42,674 bases of DNA from an uncultured Ruminococcus sp. (GTDB lineage: Bacteria > Bacillota > Clostridia > Oscillospirales > Ruminococcaceae), in the NCBI GenBank assembly GCA_900538575.1, contig UPZA01000018.1, positions 1-42,674 on the forward strand, read 5' to 3'. Below are positions 24,333 through 32,147 of this stretch, one piece after another. The position numbers and the translations under genes are program-made. Positions within the stretch are counted from its first letter, which is position 1, and each line of letters opens with the position of its first letter. The notes under the pieces were generated by a model that was not told where the DNA came from, ran no database searches, and was given only the letters and a program-made list of their open reading frames with translations.

Positions 24333-24815
24333 TTATTTTCTTATTCCTTTGCAGCAATGACCGTGACATATGGCAAGAGCCAGCGCGTCGGCGGCATCGT
24401 CGGGCTTAGGTATTTGTTCAAGCTTCAATATACGCCTTGTCATATCCATAACCTGCTTTTTTTCCGCCTTTCCGTACCCTACGACAGCCTGCTTTACCTG
24501 TAGCGGCGTATATTCAAAGACCGGGACGCCGTGTCTTACGGCGGAAAGCACTACTACTCCGCGCGCCTGAGCCACGTCTATGGCGGTTTTCTGATTATTT
24601 GTAAAAAACAGCTTTTCAATAGACATACAATCGGGAGAGAATTTTTCTAAGATATAATCTATATCGTCGGCTATACTTTTAAGCCTCCGCGGAAAATCGG
24701 TGTGAGCCTCCGTAAGAATCGCTCCGTATTCAAGCGGAGCGAAATTCATGCCCGAATAATCAGCAATACCGAAGCCGACTATAGCATAACCCGGGTCTAT
24801 TCCAAGTATACGCAA
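24333..24815 (-). CDS. ruvC: Holliday junction resolvase RuvC
   Basis: This 160-residue RNase H-fold endonuclease carries all four acidic catalytic positions: Asp7 in LGIDPGYAIVGFG, Glu in SIEKLFFTNNQ (about 67), and the aspartate pair in PKPDDAADALALAICH (about 140). It cuts Holliday junctions symmetrically. It is the first gene of the ruvCAB cluster, with GGAGGAG upstream of its ATG and a good promoter about 30 bases further up. Confidence 0.98.
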   Translation of the reverse strand: MRILGIDPGYAIVGFGIADYSGMNFAPLEYGAILTEAHTDFPRRLKSIADDIDYILEKFSPDCMSIEKLFFTNNQKTAIDVAQARGVVVLSAVRHGVPVFEYTPLQVKQAVVGYGKAEKKQVMDMTRRILKLEQIPKPDDAADALALAICHGHCCKGIRK

Positions 24816-24846
24816 ACAAACTCCTCCAAAAATATATTTATATTTT

Positions 24847-24876
24847 ATTATAGCATATAATGCATCAAAGTTTCAA
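24847..24876 (-). promoter_or_regulatory. Sigma-A promoter of the ruvCAB-glmM run
   Basis: On the minus strand TTGAAA (24871-24876), an 18-base spacer and TATAAT (24847-24852) lie about 32 bases before the ruvC start. Confidence 0.7.
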
Positions 24877-24957
24877 TAGAAATATGTGAATTAAGCTGTT
24901 TTTTTTAGTTTTTTTATTAAATGGAATAAGGAAAATAAGCTGATAAATCTTCCAAAC

Positions 24958-24986
24958 TTGATTTTCAGCGTAAATTTATGTATAAT
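24958..24986 (+). promoter_or_regulatory. Sigma-A promoter of pheA
   Basis: TTGATT (24958-24963) and TATAAT (24981-24986) are separated by 17 bases. The leader to the ATG is short (about 34 bases), so attenuation by a leader peptide is unlikely. Confidence 0.75.
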
Positions 24987-25026
24987 ACTAATTGAAATAA
25001 GGATTAAAACTGAAAGGAATTCCGAT

Positions 25027-26142
25027 ATGGATTTAAACGCTTTAAGGGATGAAATAGATTCCCTGGATAAGGAAATTCTAAAGGCATTTGAAAAAAGAAT
25101 GGAGCTTTGCCGAAACGTCGCTCTTTATAAGAAAGCTAACGGTATGCAAATATTCCAGTCTCAGCGTGAAAAGGAAATAATAAAAAGAGTAAGAGCAGAA
25201 AGCCCGGAAGAATTAAAGGGGGCTACAACCGCGCTTTTCACTGAAATTATGGATATCAGCAAATGCCTACAGCAGCAAGCGCTGCTGAAGGGCAGAGAAT
25301 TTCTAGAGCCTGTTCCGCTGAACATGAGCTCAGGCGGCATGGTAGGCTGTCAGGGAACCTCCGGCTCAAATTCAGAAACTGCCGCAAGAAAATTATTTCC
25401 GGAAAATGAAATAAGCTTTTACAGTGAATTTGAGGACGTTTTCAGAGCCGTTGAAAAGGGTGAGATAGAATACGGTATTATTCCTATACATAATTCTACG
25501 GCTGGCTCGGTTACCCAGAATTATGATTTAATAAGAAAATATAATGTATTTATAGCAAGAACGGTTAAGGTTGAAATAACCAATTGCCTTGCCGCAAAAA
25601 AGGGAATCGCATTTGAAGATATAAAAAAGGTATATTCCCATCCTCAGGCTCTTAAGCAATGCTCCGTATATCTCAGAGACAGCGGGTTCGAGCCTGTGGA
25701 ATCCAAAAATACCGCTACGGCGGCTAAATACGTAAGCGAATCTAATTGCCCATGCGGGGCTATTTGTTCGGAAAACTGCGCCCGGTTATACGGCTTGAAT
25801 ATACTTAAAAGAAATATTTCAAACGTTATACCAAACTATACCAGATTTATCTGCATAACAAAAAACTTTCGTTTATCAGAGGATGCAAAAACAATTTCCG
25901 TAACTCTTGAAATACCTAATATCAAAGGAAGTCTTTACCGTCTTTTAACAAAGTTTTTCGTAAACGATATGGATCTTGAAAAAATAGAAAGCCGCCCTAT
26001 TGCGGACGGCAGCTTTGACGTCAGATTCTTCCTTGACTTTGCCGGAAACGTCGGCGACGATAAGGTAAAATCGCTGCTTGTGGAGCTTACGGACGAGCTG
26101 TATGATTTCAAATTTCTCGGCAATTTCAGCGAAGAGCCTTAA
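25027..26142 (+). CDS. pheA: Bifunctional chorismate mutase / prephenate dehydratase
   Basis: This 371-residue P-protein makes phenylpyruvate from chorismate. An AroQ-type chorismate mutase domain spans about 1-90 (LRDEIDSLDKEILKAFEKRM). A prephenate dehydratase domain spans about 105-280 (VGCQGTSGSNSETAARKLF, HNSTAGSVTQNYDL, KNTATAAKYV). A C-terminal ACT domain holds the Phe-binding IESRP motif at about 320. The ATG at 25027 has AAAGGAA upstream. A longer frame from 24958 would begin at the promoter and is rejected. Feedback inhibition by phenylalanine is expected from the ACT domain. It is convergent with the next gene, and the ends overlap by 4 bases. Confidence 0.95.
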   Translation: MDLNALRDEIDSLDKEILKAFEKRMELCRNVALYKKANGMQIFQSQREKEIIKRVRAESPEELKGATTALFTEIMDISKCLQQQALLKGREFLEPVPLNMSSGGMVGCQGTSGSNSETAARKLFPENEISFYSEFEDVFRAVEKGEIEYGIIPIHNSTAGSVTQNYDLIRKYNVFIARTVKVEITNCLAAKKGIAFEDIKKVYSHPQALKQCSVYLRDSGFEPVESKNTATAAKYVSESNCPCGAICSENCARLYGLNILKRNISNVIPNYTRFICITKNFRLSEDAKTISVTLEIPNIKGSLYRLLTKFFVNDMDLEKIESRPIADGSFDVRFFLDFAGNVGDDKVKSLLVELTDELYDFKFLGNFSEEP

Positions 26143-26894
26143 CCGCGTTCTTTTTTATGCTGAATATTATAAGTTATTGCGGATAAAAGCTTATTGGGCA
26201 ATAGCCTTGCGCAGAAAACGCCCAGCTTTATATCCATTGACGGTATAATAACCGTTTTTCCGCTTAAGCATTTGTCTACGGCATATCTTGCGGCATATTC
26301 GCTGGAAACAGGCTTTACGCTGAAGCTTACTCCCGCTCTGCTGTTAAAGTTTGTATTTACAGGTCCGGGACAGAAAACGCTTATCCTTACATTGCTCTTT
26401 GACCTGCGAAGCTCCTCATGTATTGCCAGCGAAAGTCTGACAACATAATTCTTTGACGCATAATAGGACGAAAGAAGCGGTCCCGTCATAAATCCCGCGC
26501 TTGACGCTACGTTTAAAATACGGCCTCGGTTCTTTCTTTTAAAGTCTTTGAGAAAAAGCTTAGTCAATATATGAACCGCTTTGATATTAACATTTATCAT
26601 ATCAAGCTCGTCTTTAAGGCTTGTTTTATCAAACTCTCCGAAAATTCCGTATCCCGCATTATTTATAAGCAGATCTATGTTTTTTCCCGAGCAACGTTTA
26701 TAAAGCTCAAAAACGGATTTTTCATCGGCAAGATCCAGCGGAATTATTTCTGTCTTTGTTTTAAGCTCAGCAGAAAGCTTTCGGAGACTGCTGATATTTC
26801 TGGCGGTCAAAACAAGCTCCCAGCCGAGAGAGGAAAGATATCTTGCCATATCTCTTCCAATACCGGAGCTTGCACCGGTAATCAATGCTTTCAT
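26139..26894 (-). CDS. Short-chain dehydrogenase/reductase
   Basis: This classical SDR has 251 residues from the ATG at 26894. It carries the nucleotide-binding TGASSGIGRDMARYL (residues 6-20), LINNAGYG, and the catalytic Ser-Tyr-Lys in SSYYASKNYVVRLSL. An Arg at the end of the second strand (LTARN) suggests NADPH preference. The start has AGGTGG 8 bases upstream; a GTG at 26906 is less likely. The final 25 residues are more hydrophobic and basic, ending in a KKERG tail. The substrate is unknown. Its end overlaps the convergent pheA end by 4 bases, with no terminator between them. Confidence 0.9.
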   Translation of the reverse strand: MKALITGASSGIGRDMARYLSSLGWELVLTARNISSLRKLSAELKTKTEIIPLDLADEKSVFELYKRCSGKNIDLLINNAGYGIFGEFDKTSLKDELDMINVNIKAVHILTKLFLKDFKRKNRGRILNVASSAGFMTGPLLSSYYASKNYVVRLSLAIHEELRRSKSNVRISVFCPGPVNTNFNSRAGVSFSVKPVSSEYAARYAVDKCLSGKTVIIPSMDIKLGVFCARLLPNKLLSAITYNIQHKKERG

Positions 26895-27000
26895 ATTAAT
26901 ATCCACCTTTTTTTATTTATATTATAGCACATTCTTAACGCTTTTCCCCGATTTTATTCTGAAAATTTTATGAAAATTTAGAAAAAAGCTGTAAAAGGTA

Positions 27001-27029
27001 TGGACTTAATAAAAGTAATATAGTATAAT
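27001..27029 (+). promoter_or_regulatory. Sigma-A promoter of the foldase-like lipoprotein
   Basis: TGGACT (27001-27006) and TATAAT (27024-27029) are separated by 17 bases, followed by a leader of about 50 bases with ACGGAGG before the ATG. Confidence 0.65.
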
Positions 27030-27086
27030 TATATTTAAAAGTCCCGTTTTTTAAGGATTATAATTATTTTACGGAGGTTTAAAATA

Positions 27087-28415
27087 ATGCTGAAAAAATT
27101 CAAGAGGATCATTGCGGCTGCAATTTCATCTGTAATGATTCTTACAAGCGTCGGCTGCACTACCGGAAAAAATACCGCTTATGCGCTGACTGTCGACGGC
27201 TATCAGGTTAAAGCCGGCGTTTATATCTATTATTCCTATACCGCTCTCACAGAAGCTAAAAATCTTGCCGCAAAGCAGGATGAAAATCTTGACGTCAGTG
27301 ATGAAAAGTCCCTAAAGAAAATCAAAATCGAGGGTAAGGATTTTCTCACCTTCGTTAAGGATAAAACGACTGAAAGCTGCGTCGACCATGTAGCGGTTAT
27401 GAAGCATTTTGATGAGCTTGAGCTATCCCTGACGCAGGACGAGCTTGATGAAATTGACGAATATGTTGAATCCAGTTGGCAAAATAACGAAGATATGTTT
27501 ACCGAAAACGGTATAAGCAAGGATTCAATTAAGGAAATTATGACTTCAAGCTATAAGAGCGACGCCATCTTCAAAGCATATTACGGCGAGGGCGGAAGTG
27601 AAAACGTAACGGAAGATCAGCTAAAGGATTTCTATACCGAAAACAACGCCAGAGTTAAATTTGTAGATATGGATATGCATGATTCAGAGGGAAACGATCT
27701 TGACGAGGCAGGCAAAAAGGAACTGCAGGATATGGCGAAGGACTTCCTTAAAAGAGCCGAATCGGCTGACAGCGAAGAAGCCATGCTGGAGGAATTCGAT
27801 AAATTTCAGGAAGAATACGACGATTATGTAGCTGATAAAGCTGCCGAATCATCGGGAGAAGAAACCACCGAAGCTACAACGGAGCCTGAAACTGAACCTG
27901 AAACTGAAACTACAACTACGGAATCCGACGATGAAGCGTCTGATAATACTGAAAATACGGAAGCAACGGAAAGCACAAGCAGTACCGAGGATGAAGCCGT
28001 TACGACTGCGCCCGAAAGCGATAATGAAGAAACAACATCAACAACCACCAATCCTTATGCAAATGAAACGATTATTCAGGTTGTGACGACCGCTGAAGGG
28101 GCTGAAGAAGAGCCTGACGAATCAAACTATAAGCCATCAAAAGAAATATATGACTGGATTTTTAACGACGCAAAAACAGGAGTTCCTGAAATAGTCGAGG
28201 ACGAAGATACAATGTATGTTATCGTAAGACTTGATATTACCGAGCGAATGGACGAAGACGACCTATGGTCCGAATCAAACGTCGACAGCGTAAGATACAA
28301 GATGTTTTCAGACGATCTGCAGGATATGCTGGACTCATGGGGCGAGGAATATGAAGTTGTAAAAAATGATAAGGCCTATAAACGTTATGATCCGTTCAAG
28401 ATCAAGGCTGAATAG
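27087..28415 (+). CDS. SurA/PrsA-like foldase lipoprotein with acidic linker
   Basis: This 442-residue lipoprotein has a lipobox in ILTSVGC (Cys25). The N-terminal part (about 30-190) is a helical SurA/PrsA-like chaperone domain (ALTVDGYQVKAGVYIYY, LTQDELDEIDEYVESSW, VTEDQLKDFYTENNARVKFV). A parvulin-like fold seems to begin at about 190. It is then interrupted by a low-complexity Glu/Thr/Ser segment (about 250-345, with repeats of TTE and PETE). It resumes with YKPSKEIYDWIFNDAKTGVP and ending VIVRLDI. It is probably tethered outside the membrane and helps fold secreted proteins. Isomerase activity is doubtful because the domain is split and key motifs are unclear. ACGGAGG precedes the ATG. 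Confidence 0.78.
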   Translation: MLKKFKRIIAAAISSVMILTSVGCTTGKNTAYALTVDGYQVKAGVYIYYSYTALTEAKNLAAKQDENLDVSDEKSLKKIKIEGKDFLTFVKDKTTESCVDHVAVMKHFDELELSLTQDELDEIDEYVESSWQNNEDMFTENGISKDSIKEIMTSSYKSDAIFKAYYGEGGSENVTEDQLKDFYTENNARVKFVDMDMHDSEGNDLDEAGKKELQDMAKDFLKRAESADSEEAMLEEFDKFQEEYDDYVADKAAESSGEETTEATTEPETEPETETTTTESDDEASDNTENTEATESTSSTEDEAVTTAPESDNEETTSTTTNPYANETIIQVVTTAEGAEEEPDESNYKPSKEIYDWIFNDAKTGVPEIVEDEDTMYVIVRLDITERMDEDDLWSESNVDSVRYKMFSDDLQDMLDSWGEEYEVVKNDKAYKRYDPFKIKAE

Positions 28416-28445
28416 TCTTAAAAAGCAAATGCTAAATTAATCAGA

Positions 28446-28468
28446 GGGGACGTTCCAGGAACGTCCCC
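28446..28468. terminator. Terminator after the foldase gene
   Basis: GGGGACGTTCC and GGAACGTCCCC are perfect 11-bp arms around a single A, followed by TTT. The stem is very stable; the T tract is short. Confidence 0.7.
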
Positions 28469-28501
28469 TTTACAAAATAATAGAAAAACGGAGGATATAA
28501 A

Positions 28502-29170
28502 ATGGAAAACGCAGTTAATGAAATAATAAGACTAAGAATGGAAAAAACCAAGAACGCTCTTGAAAATAACAATATGACCGCATATACGGTAAAAACCAAA
28601 GAAGAAGCCGCGGATATAGTCAGATCTCTTCTTAAAAAAGGAGACGTTATAGCAAGCGGAGGATCGGTCACTCTTAATCAATGCGGAATTACAGATATAA
28701 TAAAATCTCCGGATTATATATATCTTGACAGAAATTCCGTTGCGCCTGATAAGACGGCTGAAATATTTAGGAAATCTTTTTCCGCCGATGTTTATCTTTG
28801 CAGTTCTAACGCTATTACAGAAAACGGAGAGCTTTATAATGTAGACGGAAACAGCAATAGAGTCGCTGCGATAGCCTACGGTCCGAAATCTGTTATTATT
28901 ATAGCCGGATACAATAAAATCGTAAGAAATATTGAAGAAGCCTCAAATCGCGTCAAAAAGACAGCCGCTCCTGCAAATACCGTAAGACTTCAATGCGACA
29001 CATATTGCAGTAAATCAGGAGAATGCGCAGCATTTACAAAAGAATCTCAAGATATAACGTCGGGCTGCTCGTCAGACGAAAGAATATGCTGCAATTTTCT
29101 TATATCCGCAAAGCAAAGACACAAAGGAAGAATTAAGGTTATTCTTGTAGCCGAAAATCTTGGATTCTGA
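28502..29170 (+). CDS. LUD-domain (lactate utilization-like) protein
   Basis: This 222-residue protein matches the LUD/YkgG family. It shows KTKEEAADIVRSLLKKGDVI, the glycine-rich GGSVTLNQCGITDII, and SNAITENGELYNVDGNSNRV followed by VAAIAYGPKSVIIIAGYNKI. The C-terminal third has several cysteines (QCDTYCSKSGEC, then SGCSSDERICCN) that may bind metal. The known LUD proteins LutB and LutC take part in lactate oxidation, but stand-alone clostridial members are uncharacterised. CGGAGG precedes the ATG. The next gene starts 2 bases after its stop, so the two are very likely co-translated. Confidence 0.88.
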   Translation: MENAVNEIIRLRMEKTKNALENNNMTAYTVKTKEEAADIVRSLLKKGDVIASGGSVTLNQCGITDIIKSPDYIYLDRNSVAPDKTAEIFRKSFSADVYLCSSNAITENGELYNVDGNSNRVAAIAYGPKSVIIIAGYNKIVRNIEEASNRVKKTAAPANTVRLQCDTYCSKSGECAAFTKESQDITSGCSSDERICCNFLISAKQRHKGRIKVILVAENLGF

Positions 29171-29172
29171 AA

Positions 29173-30060
29173 ATGGAATACATTCCGGCTAAAACAATTC
29201 TTTCAAAGTGTAAAAGCTCCGAATGGTTTGGAACCGATTATAACATGAATATTTACCGCGGCTGCTGTCACGGGTGCGTTTACTGCGACAGCAGGAGCGA
29301 CTGCTACCATATATCCGATTTTGATATGGTTAAAGCCAAAAAGGACGCTCTTATTATTCTAAGGAACGAATTGAAGAGAAAGGTTCGTTCAGGAGTTATC
29401 GGAACAGGCGCAATGAGCGATCCCTATAATCCTTTTGAGAAGGAGCTTATGCTCACAAGACACAGTCTTGAGCTCATAGACGCTTTTAACTTCGGTGTTT
29501 CTGTAATAACAAAAAGCTCCCTTATAACTCGGGATATAGATATTTTAAAGAGTATTGCCGAGCATTCTCCTGTTATCTGCAAGCTTACGGTAACGACCGC
29601 TGACGATATACTTTGTAAAAAACTTGAACCCAATGTCTCGCCGTCCTCAGAACGCTTTGAAACGATAAGCCAGTTAAACGAAAACGGAATTTTTTCAGGA
29701 GTTGTAATGATGCCCGTTCTACCGTTTATAGAGGACGCTGAAGAAAATATTCACGAAATAGTCAGGGAAACGGCAGAATGCGGAGGAAAATTTATTTATC
29801 CGTCATTCGGCGTTACTTTAAGGCAAAATCAACGGGAATATTATTTTAATAAACTAAAACAAATTTTTCCCGAAGATAATTTAAAAGAAAAATATTTAAA
29901 GTCATATGGAAATTCATATATCTGCGTAAGCAAAAATGTTCAAAGACTATGGAAACTATTTGAAAACGAATGCAGAAGCTATGGAATACTGTATAAAATG
30001 AATGACATTATCTCAGCCTATAAAATCGGTTACGGTATGAGCCAGCTAAGCTTTTTTTAG
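29173..30060 (+). CDS. Radical SAM protein, spore photoproduct lyase-like
   Basis: This 295-residue radical SAM enzyme has the cluster motif CCHGCVYCDSRSDC (Cys31/32, Cys35, Cys38) in the CX3CX2C spacing used by many SPL-family proteins, preceded by NMNIYRGC. Further family features are GTGAMSDPYNPFE, VSVITKSSLITRDIDILK and MPVLPFIEDAEENI. True SplB has a conserved substrate-side cysteine near the C-terminus that I cannot place here, so this is more likely the broader SPL-like (Rv2578c-type) group than a DNA repair lyase. It is translationally linked to the LUD gene. Confidence 0.85.
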   Translation: MEYIPAKTILSKCKSSEWFGTDYNMNIYRGCCHGCVYCDSRSDCYHISDFDMVKAKKDALIILRNELKRKVRSGVIGTGAMSDPYNPFEKELMLTRHSLELIDAFNFGVSVITKSSLITRDIDILKSIAEHSPVICKLTVTTADDILCKKLEPNVSPSSERFETISQLNENGIFSGVVMMPVLPFIEDAEENIHEIVRETAECGGKFIYPSFGVTLRQNQREYYFNKLKQIFPEDNLKEKYLKSYGNSYICVSKNVQRLWKLFENECRSYGILYKMNDIISAYKIGYGMSQLSFF

Positions 30061-30074
30061 CGTCAGAACATGCA

Positions 30075-30105
30075 AAAATCCTCCGTATATTTAACGGAGG
30101 ATTTT
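30075..30105. terminator. Bidirectional terminator between radical SAM gene and metK
   Basis: AAAATCCTCCGT and ACGGAGGATTTT form a 12-bp stem with a 7-base loop, with A and T runs on both sides, between convergent genes. Confidence 0.9.
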
Positions 30106-30109
30106 TTTA

Positions 30110-31297
30110 TTATAATTCACGCAGCGCTTTTTTTATTTCTTCAACTCTGTCCGTTCTTTCCCATGCAACGCCAAGATCCTCGCGTCCCATATGTCCGTAA
30201 GCGGCAAGCTTTCTATACTGAGGCTTTTTAAGATCAAGCATTTTTATTATAGCGGAAGGTCTTAAATCAAATACCTTTTCCACCGCAGCCGATAGCTTAT
30301 CCTCGTCAGCCTTACCGGTACCGAAAGTATCGACAAGTATTGAAACCGGTCTTGCTACTCCGATAGCATAGGCAAGCTGAATTTCACATTTATCCGCTAA
30401 TCCCGCCGCTACAATATTCTTTGCAATATATCTTGCCGCATAGGCTGCGGATCTGTCAACCTTTGATGGATCCTTGCCCGAAAAAGCGCCGCCGCCATGT
30501 CTTGAATATCCGCCATACGTGTCAACAATAATTTTTCTTCCTGTCAATCCGCTGTCCCCCTGAGGACCTCCAATTACGAATCTGCCGGTCGGATTAATAT
30601 AATATTTTGTATTATCGTCAAGCAGCTCCTTCGGAACAACAGGCTTTATAACATATTCTACTATATCCTTTTTTATCTGCTCAAGAGAAATTTCAGGCGC
30701 ATGCTGTGACGAAACAACAATTGTTTCAATTCTTACAGGCTTATCGCCGTCATATTCAACTGTAACCTGCGTTTTGCCGTCAGGACGCAGATACCTCAAA
30801 GTGCCGTCCTTTCTGACTTCAGTAAGCTTAAGGGCCAGCTTATGAGCCATTGATATAGGCATTGGCATAAGCTCGGGCGTTTCATTACACGCATAGCCGA
30901 ACATCAGTCCCTGATCTCCGGCGCCGGTAGAATTATCGTCGTTCATATCGCCTTCTTTAGACTCAAGCGCCTCGTTTACGCCCATTGCTATATCGCAGGA
31001 CTGCTCGTCAATAGTAGTAATTACAGAGCAGGTATAGCCGTCAAATCCGAACTTTGCTCTGTCGTAACCAATGTCGACTACAACCTGTCTTGCTATCTTT
31101 GAAATATCAGCATATCCCTTGGTGCTTATCTCACCCATGCACATAATCATTCCCGTTGTGCACACTGTTTCACATGCCACTCTGGAATCCGGATCCTGTT
31201 CAAGCAACGCGTCCAAAACCGCGTCTGAAATCTGATCGCATATTTTATCTGGATGTCCTTCTGTTACAGATTCAGATGTAAAAAATTTTTTAACCAT
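30110..31297 (-). CDS. metK: S-adenosylmethionine synthase
   Basis: This 395-residue enzyme makes SAM from methionine and ATP. Signature motifs are present: SVTEGHPDKICDQISDAVLD near the N-terminus, the hexapeptide GAGDQGLMFGYA and the P-loop-like GGGAFSGKDPSKVDRSAAY. The length is normal. The leader carries a SAM-I riboswitch with a terminator, so the product represses its own gene. The ATG at 31297 is reached from an AAAGGAG that is 25 bases upstream, with a hairpin in between. Confidence 0.98.
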   Translation of the reverse strand: MVKKFFTSESVTEGHPDKICDQISDAVLDALLEQDPDSRVACETVCTTGMIMCMGEISTKGYADISKIARQVVVDIGYDRAKFGFDGYTCSVITTIDEQSCDIAMGVNEALESKEGDMNDDNSTGAGDQGLMFGYACNETPELMPMPISMAHKLALKLTEVRKDGTLRYLRPDGKTQVTVEYDGDKPVRIETIVVSSQHAPEISLEQIKKDIVEYVIKPVVPKELLDDNTKYYINPTGRFVIGGPQGDSGLTGRKIIVDTYGGYSRHGGGAFSGKDPSKVDRSAAYAARYIAKNIVAAGLADKCEIQLAYAIGVARPVSILVDTFGTGKADEDKLSAAVEKVFDLRPSAIIKMLDLKKPQYRKLAAYGHMGREDLGVAWERTDRVEEIKKALREL

Positions 31298-31304
31298 AAC
31301 CCTT

Positions 31305-31329
31305 CGACTGTTTTAACAGTCGCTCCTTT
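31305..31329 (-). promoter_or_regulatory. Stem-loop between SD and start codon of metK
   Basis: On the minus strand AAAGGAG (31323-31329) is followed directly by the perfect hairpin CGACTGT-TAAA-ACAGTCG (31305-31322), then 7 bases and the ATG. Folding would bring the SD to 7 bases from the start. A weaker AAGGG lies only 2 bases from the ATG, too close to serve alone. Confidence 0.55.
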
Positions 31330-31370
31330 CAAAAAAATTAGAAAATATTCACCTGTATTTTAAAAGAAAA

Positions 31371-31392
31371 TGCGTCCGGAGCTCCGAACGCA
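31371..31392 (-). terminator. SAM-I riboswitch terminator
   Basis: On the minus strand TGCGTTCGGAG and CTCCGGACGCA pair (one G-T) and are followed by TTTTCTTTT. It lies between the aptamer and metK and is the expected OFF structure at high SAM. Confidence 0.85.
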
Positions 31393-31408
31393 GTGATTTT
31401 TATAAAAA

Positions 31409-31513
31409 ATCCTCATCTCTCGGATAAACCGCAGGAATTAGCACCTTTTTTGGTATTTAACAATTAGGTTGCCGGGCTTCACAGGACCTGTTCCTCCACC
31501 GCTCTTGATAAGG
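31409..31513 (-). ncRNA. SAM-I (S box) riboswitch aptamer
   Basis: Read on the minus strand, all conserved parts of the S box appear: CTTATCAAGAGCGGTGGAGG, CCTGTGAAGCCCGGCAACC, a P3 loop, GGTGCTAATTCCTGC and GAGAGATGAGG, with P1 closed by CCTTATC and GATGAGG. It sits between a consensus promoter and the metK terminator. It senses S-adenosylmethionine and shuts off metK. Confidence 0.97.
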
Positions 31514-31533
31514 CGAAATTTTTTCTTGATTCT

Positions 31534-31562
31534 ATTATACACTTATTATCGAATTTTGTCAA
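31534..31562 (-). promoter_or_regulatory. Sigma-A promoter of metK
   Basis: On the minus strand TTGACA (31557-31562), 17 bases and TATAAT (31534-31539) form a full consensus promoter just upstream of the S box. Confidence 0.92.
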
Positions 31563-31647
31563 TATGTAAAAATAAAAGTCGGCAAAACCAAAATTTTTTT
31601 AGCCTATTGATTTTTCTAAACTGTCAATCAAAATTTCGTTACACAAT

Positions 31648-31688
31648 AAAACCACTTCCCCAAATTGTTACTCCTGGGAAGTGGTTTT
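31648..31688. terminator. Terminator next to the FtsX remnant
   Basis: AAAACCACTTCCC and GGGAAGTGGTTTT form a 13-bp stem with a 15-base loop, downstream of the permease remnant. Confidence 0.75.
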
Positions 31689-31710
31689 CTGATATTTGTC
31701 CTAATTCAGT

Positions 31711-31983
31711 TTATTCTGCCCGCAGCGCTGCAACGGGGTCTTTCTTTGCCGCTTTTTTAGACGGGATAAGACCGCCGATTAGCGTAAGGATGACGCTAAG
31801 AATAATCAGCAGGATTGCACTGCCTACGGGCAGAACCGCATTGATACCGGTCGAGCCTGTCAGGGCGTGGATAACCGCGTTGCCCGGAATCAACAGGAGC
31901 AAAGTAATACCTATTCCAATCAACCCGGAACAAAGCCCGACGATAAAGGTTTCAGCATTGAATACCTGAGAAATATTCCGTAA
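31711..31983 (-). pseudogene. C-terminal fragment of an FtsX-type ABC permease
   Basis: About 90 codons on the minus strand read RNISQVFNAETFIVG, then a helix (LIGIGITLLLLIPGNAVIH), then AVLPVGSAILLIILSVILTL and the classic end KKAAKKDPVAALRAE. This is the last part of an FtsX/MacB-type permease of clostridial peptide or antibiotic-resistance ABC transporters. The homology begins abruptly near 31983 with no start codon or binding site. No ATPase gene or rest of the permease lies upstream. It is a truncated remnant. Confidence 0.78.
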
Positions 31984-31994
31984 ACCATGCCATA

Positions 31995-32147
31995 AAACTC
32001 AAAATAACAGGTGAAATTCGTCCCGTGAAAGACGCCGACAATGCGTCGATTGGCGAGGCAGTCGGATATACCAGCGCATTGACGGAATATCTTATCGACT
32101 ACACAAACAATAGTGATATTGTTCAGGCACAGCAGGCATCCCCTGAC
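31995..32147 (+). pseudogene. Internal FtsX-type permease fragment, inverted
   Basis: The plus-strand frame at 31995-32147 reads KLKITGEIRPVKDADNASIG and YTSALTEYLIDYTNNSDIVQ. It resembles the extracellular region of the same kind of ABC permease, from memory of such proteins. It has no valid upstream start. It faces away from the C-terminal fragment only about 12 bases to the left, and its frame ends where the kinase fragment begins. It looks like a rearrangement product. Confidence 0.5.

Noticed and set aside
24958..25026. N-terminal extension of PheA
   Set aside because: The extension would start within the promoter, and the ATG at 25027 has a good ribosome binding site and matches the family start.
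28440..28475. Perfect 11-bp palindrome as an insertion-sequence end
   Set aside because: No transposase, partner repeat or target duplication is near; a terminator at the foldase gene end explains it better.
29173..30060. True spore photoproduct lyase (splB)
   Set aside because: The radical SAM cluster fits the broader SPL family, but the substrate-side conserved cysteine of SplB was not found and the protein is shorter than SplB.
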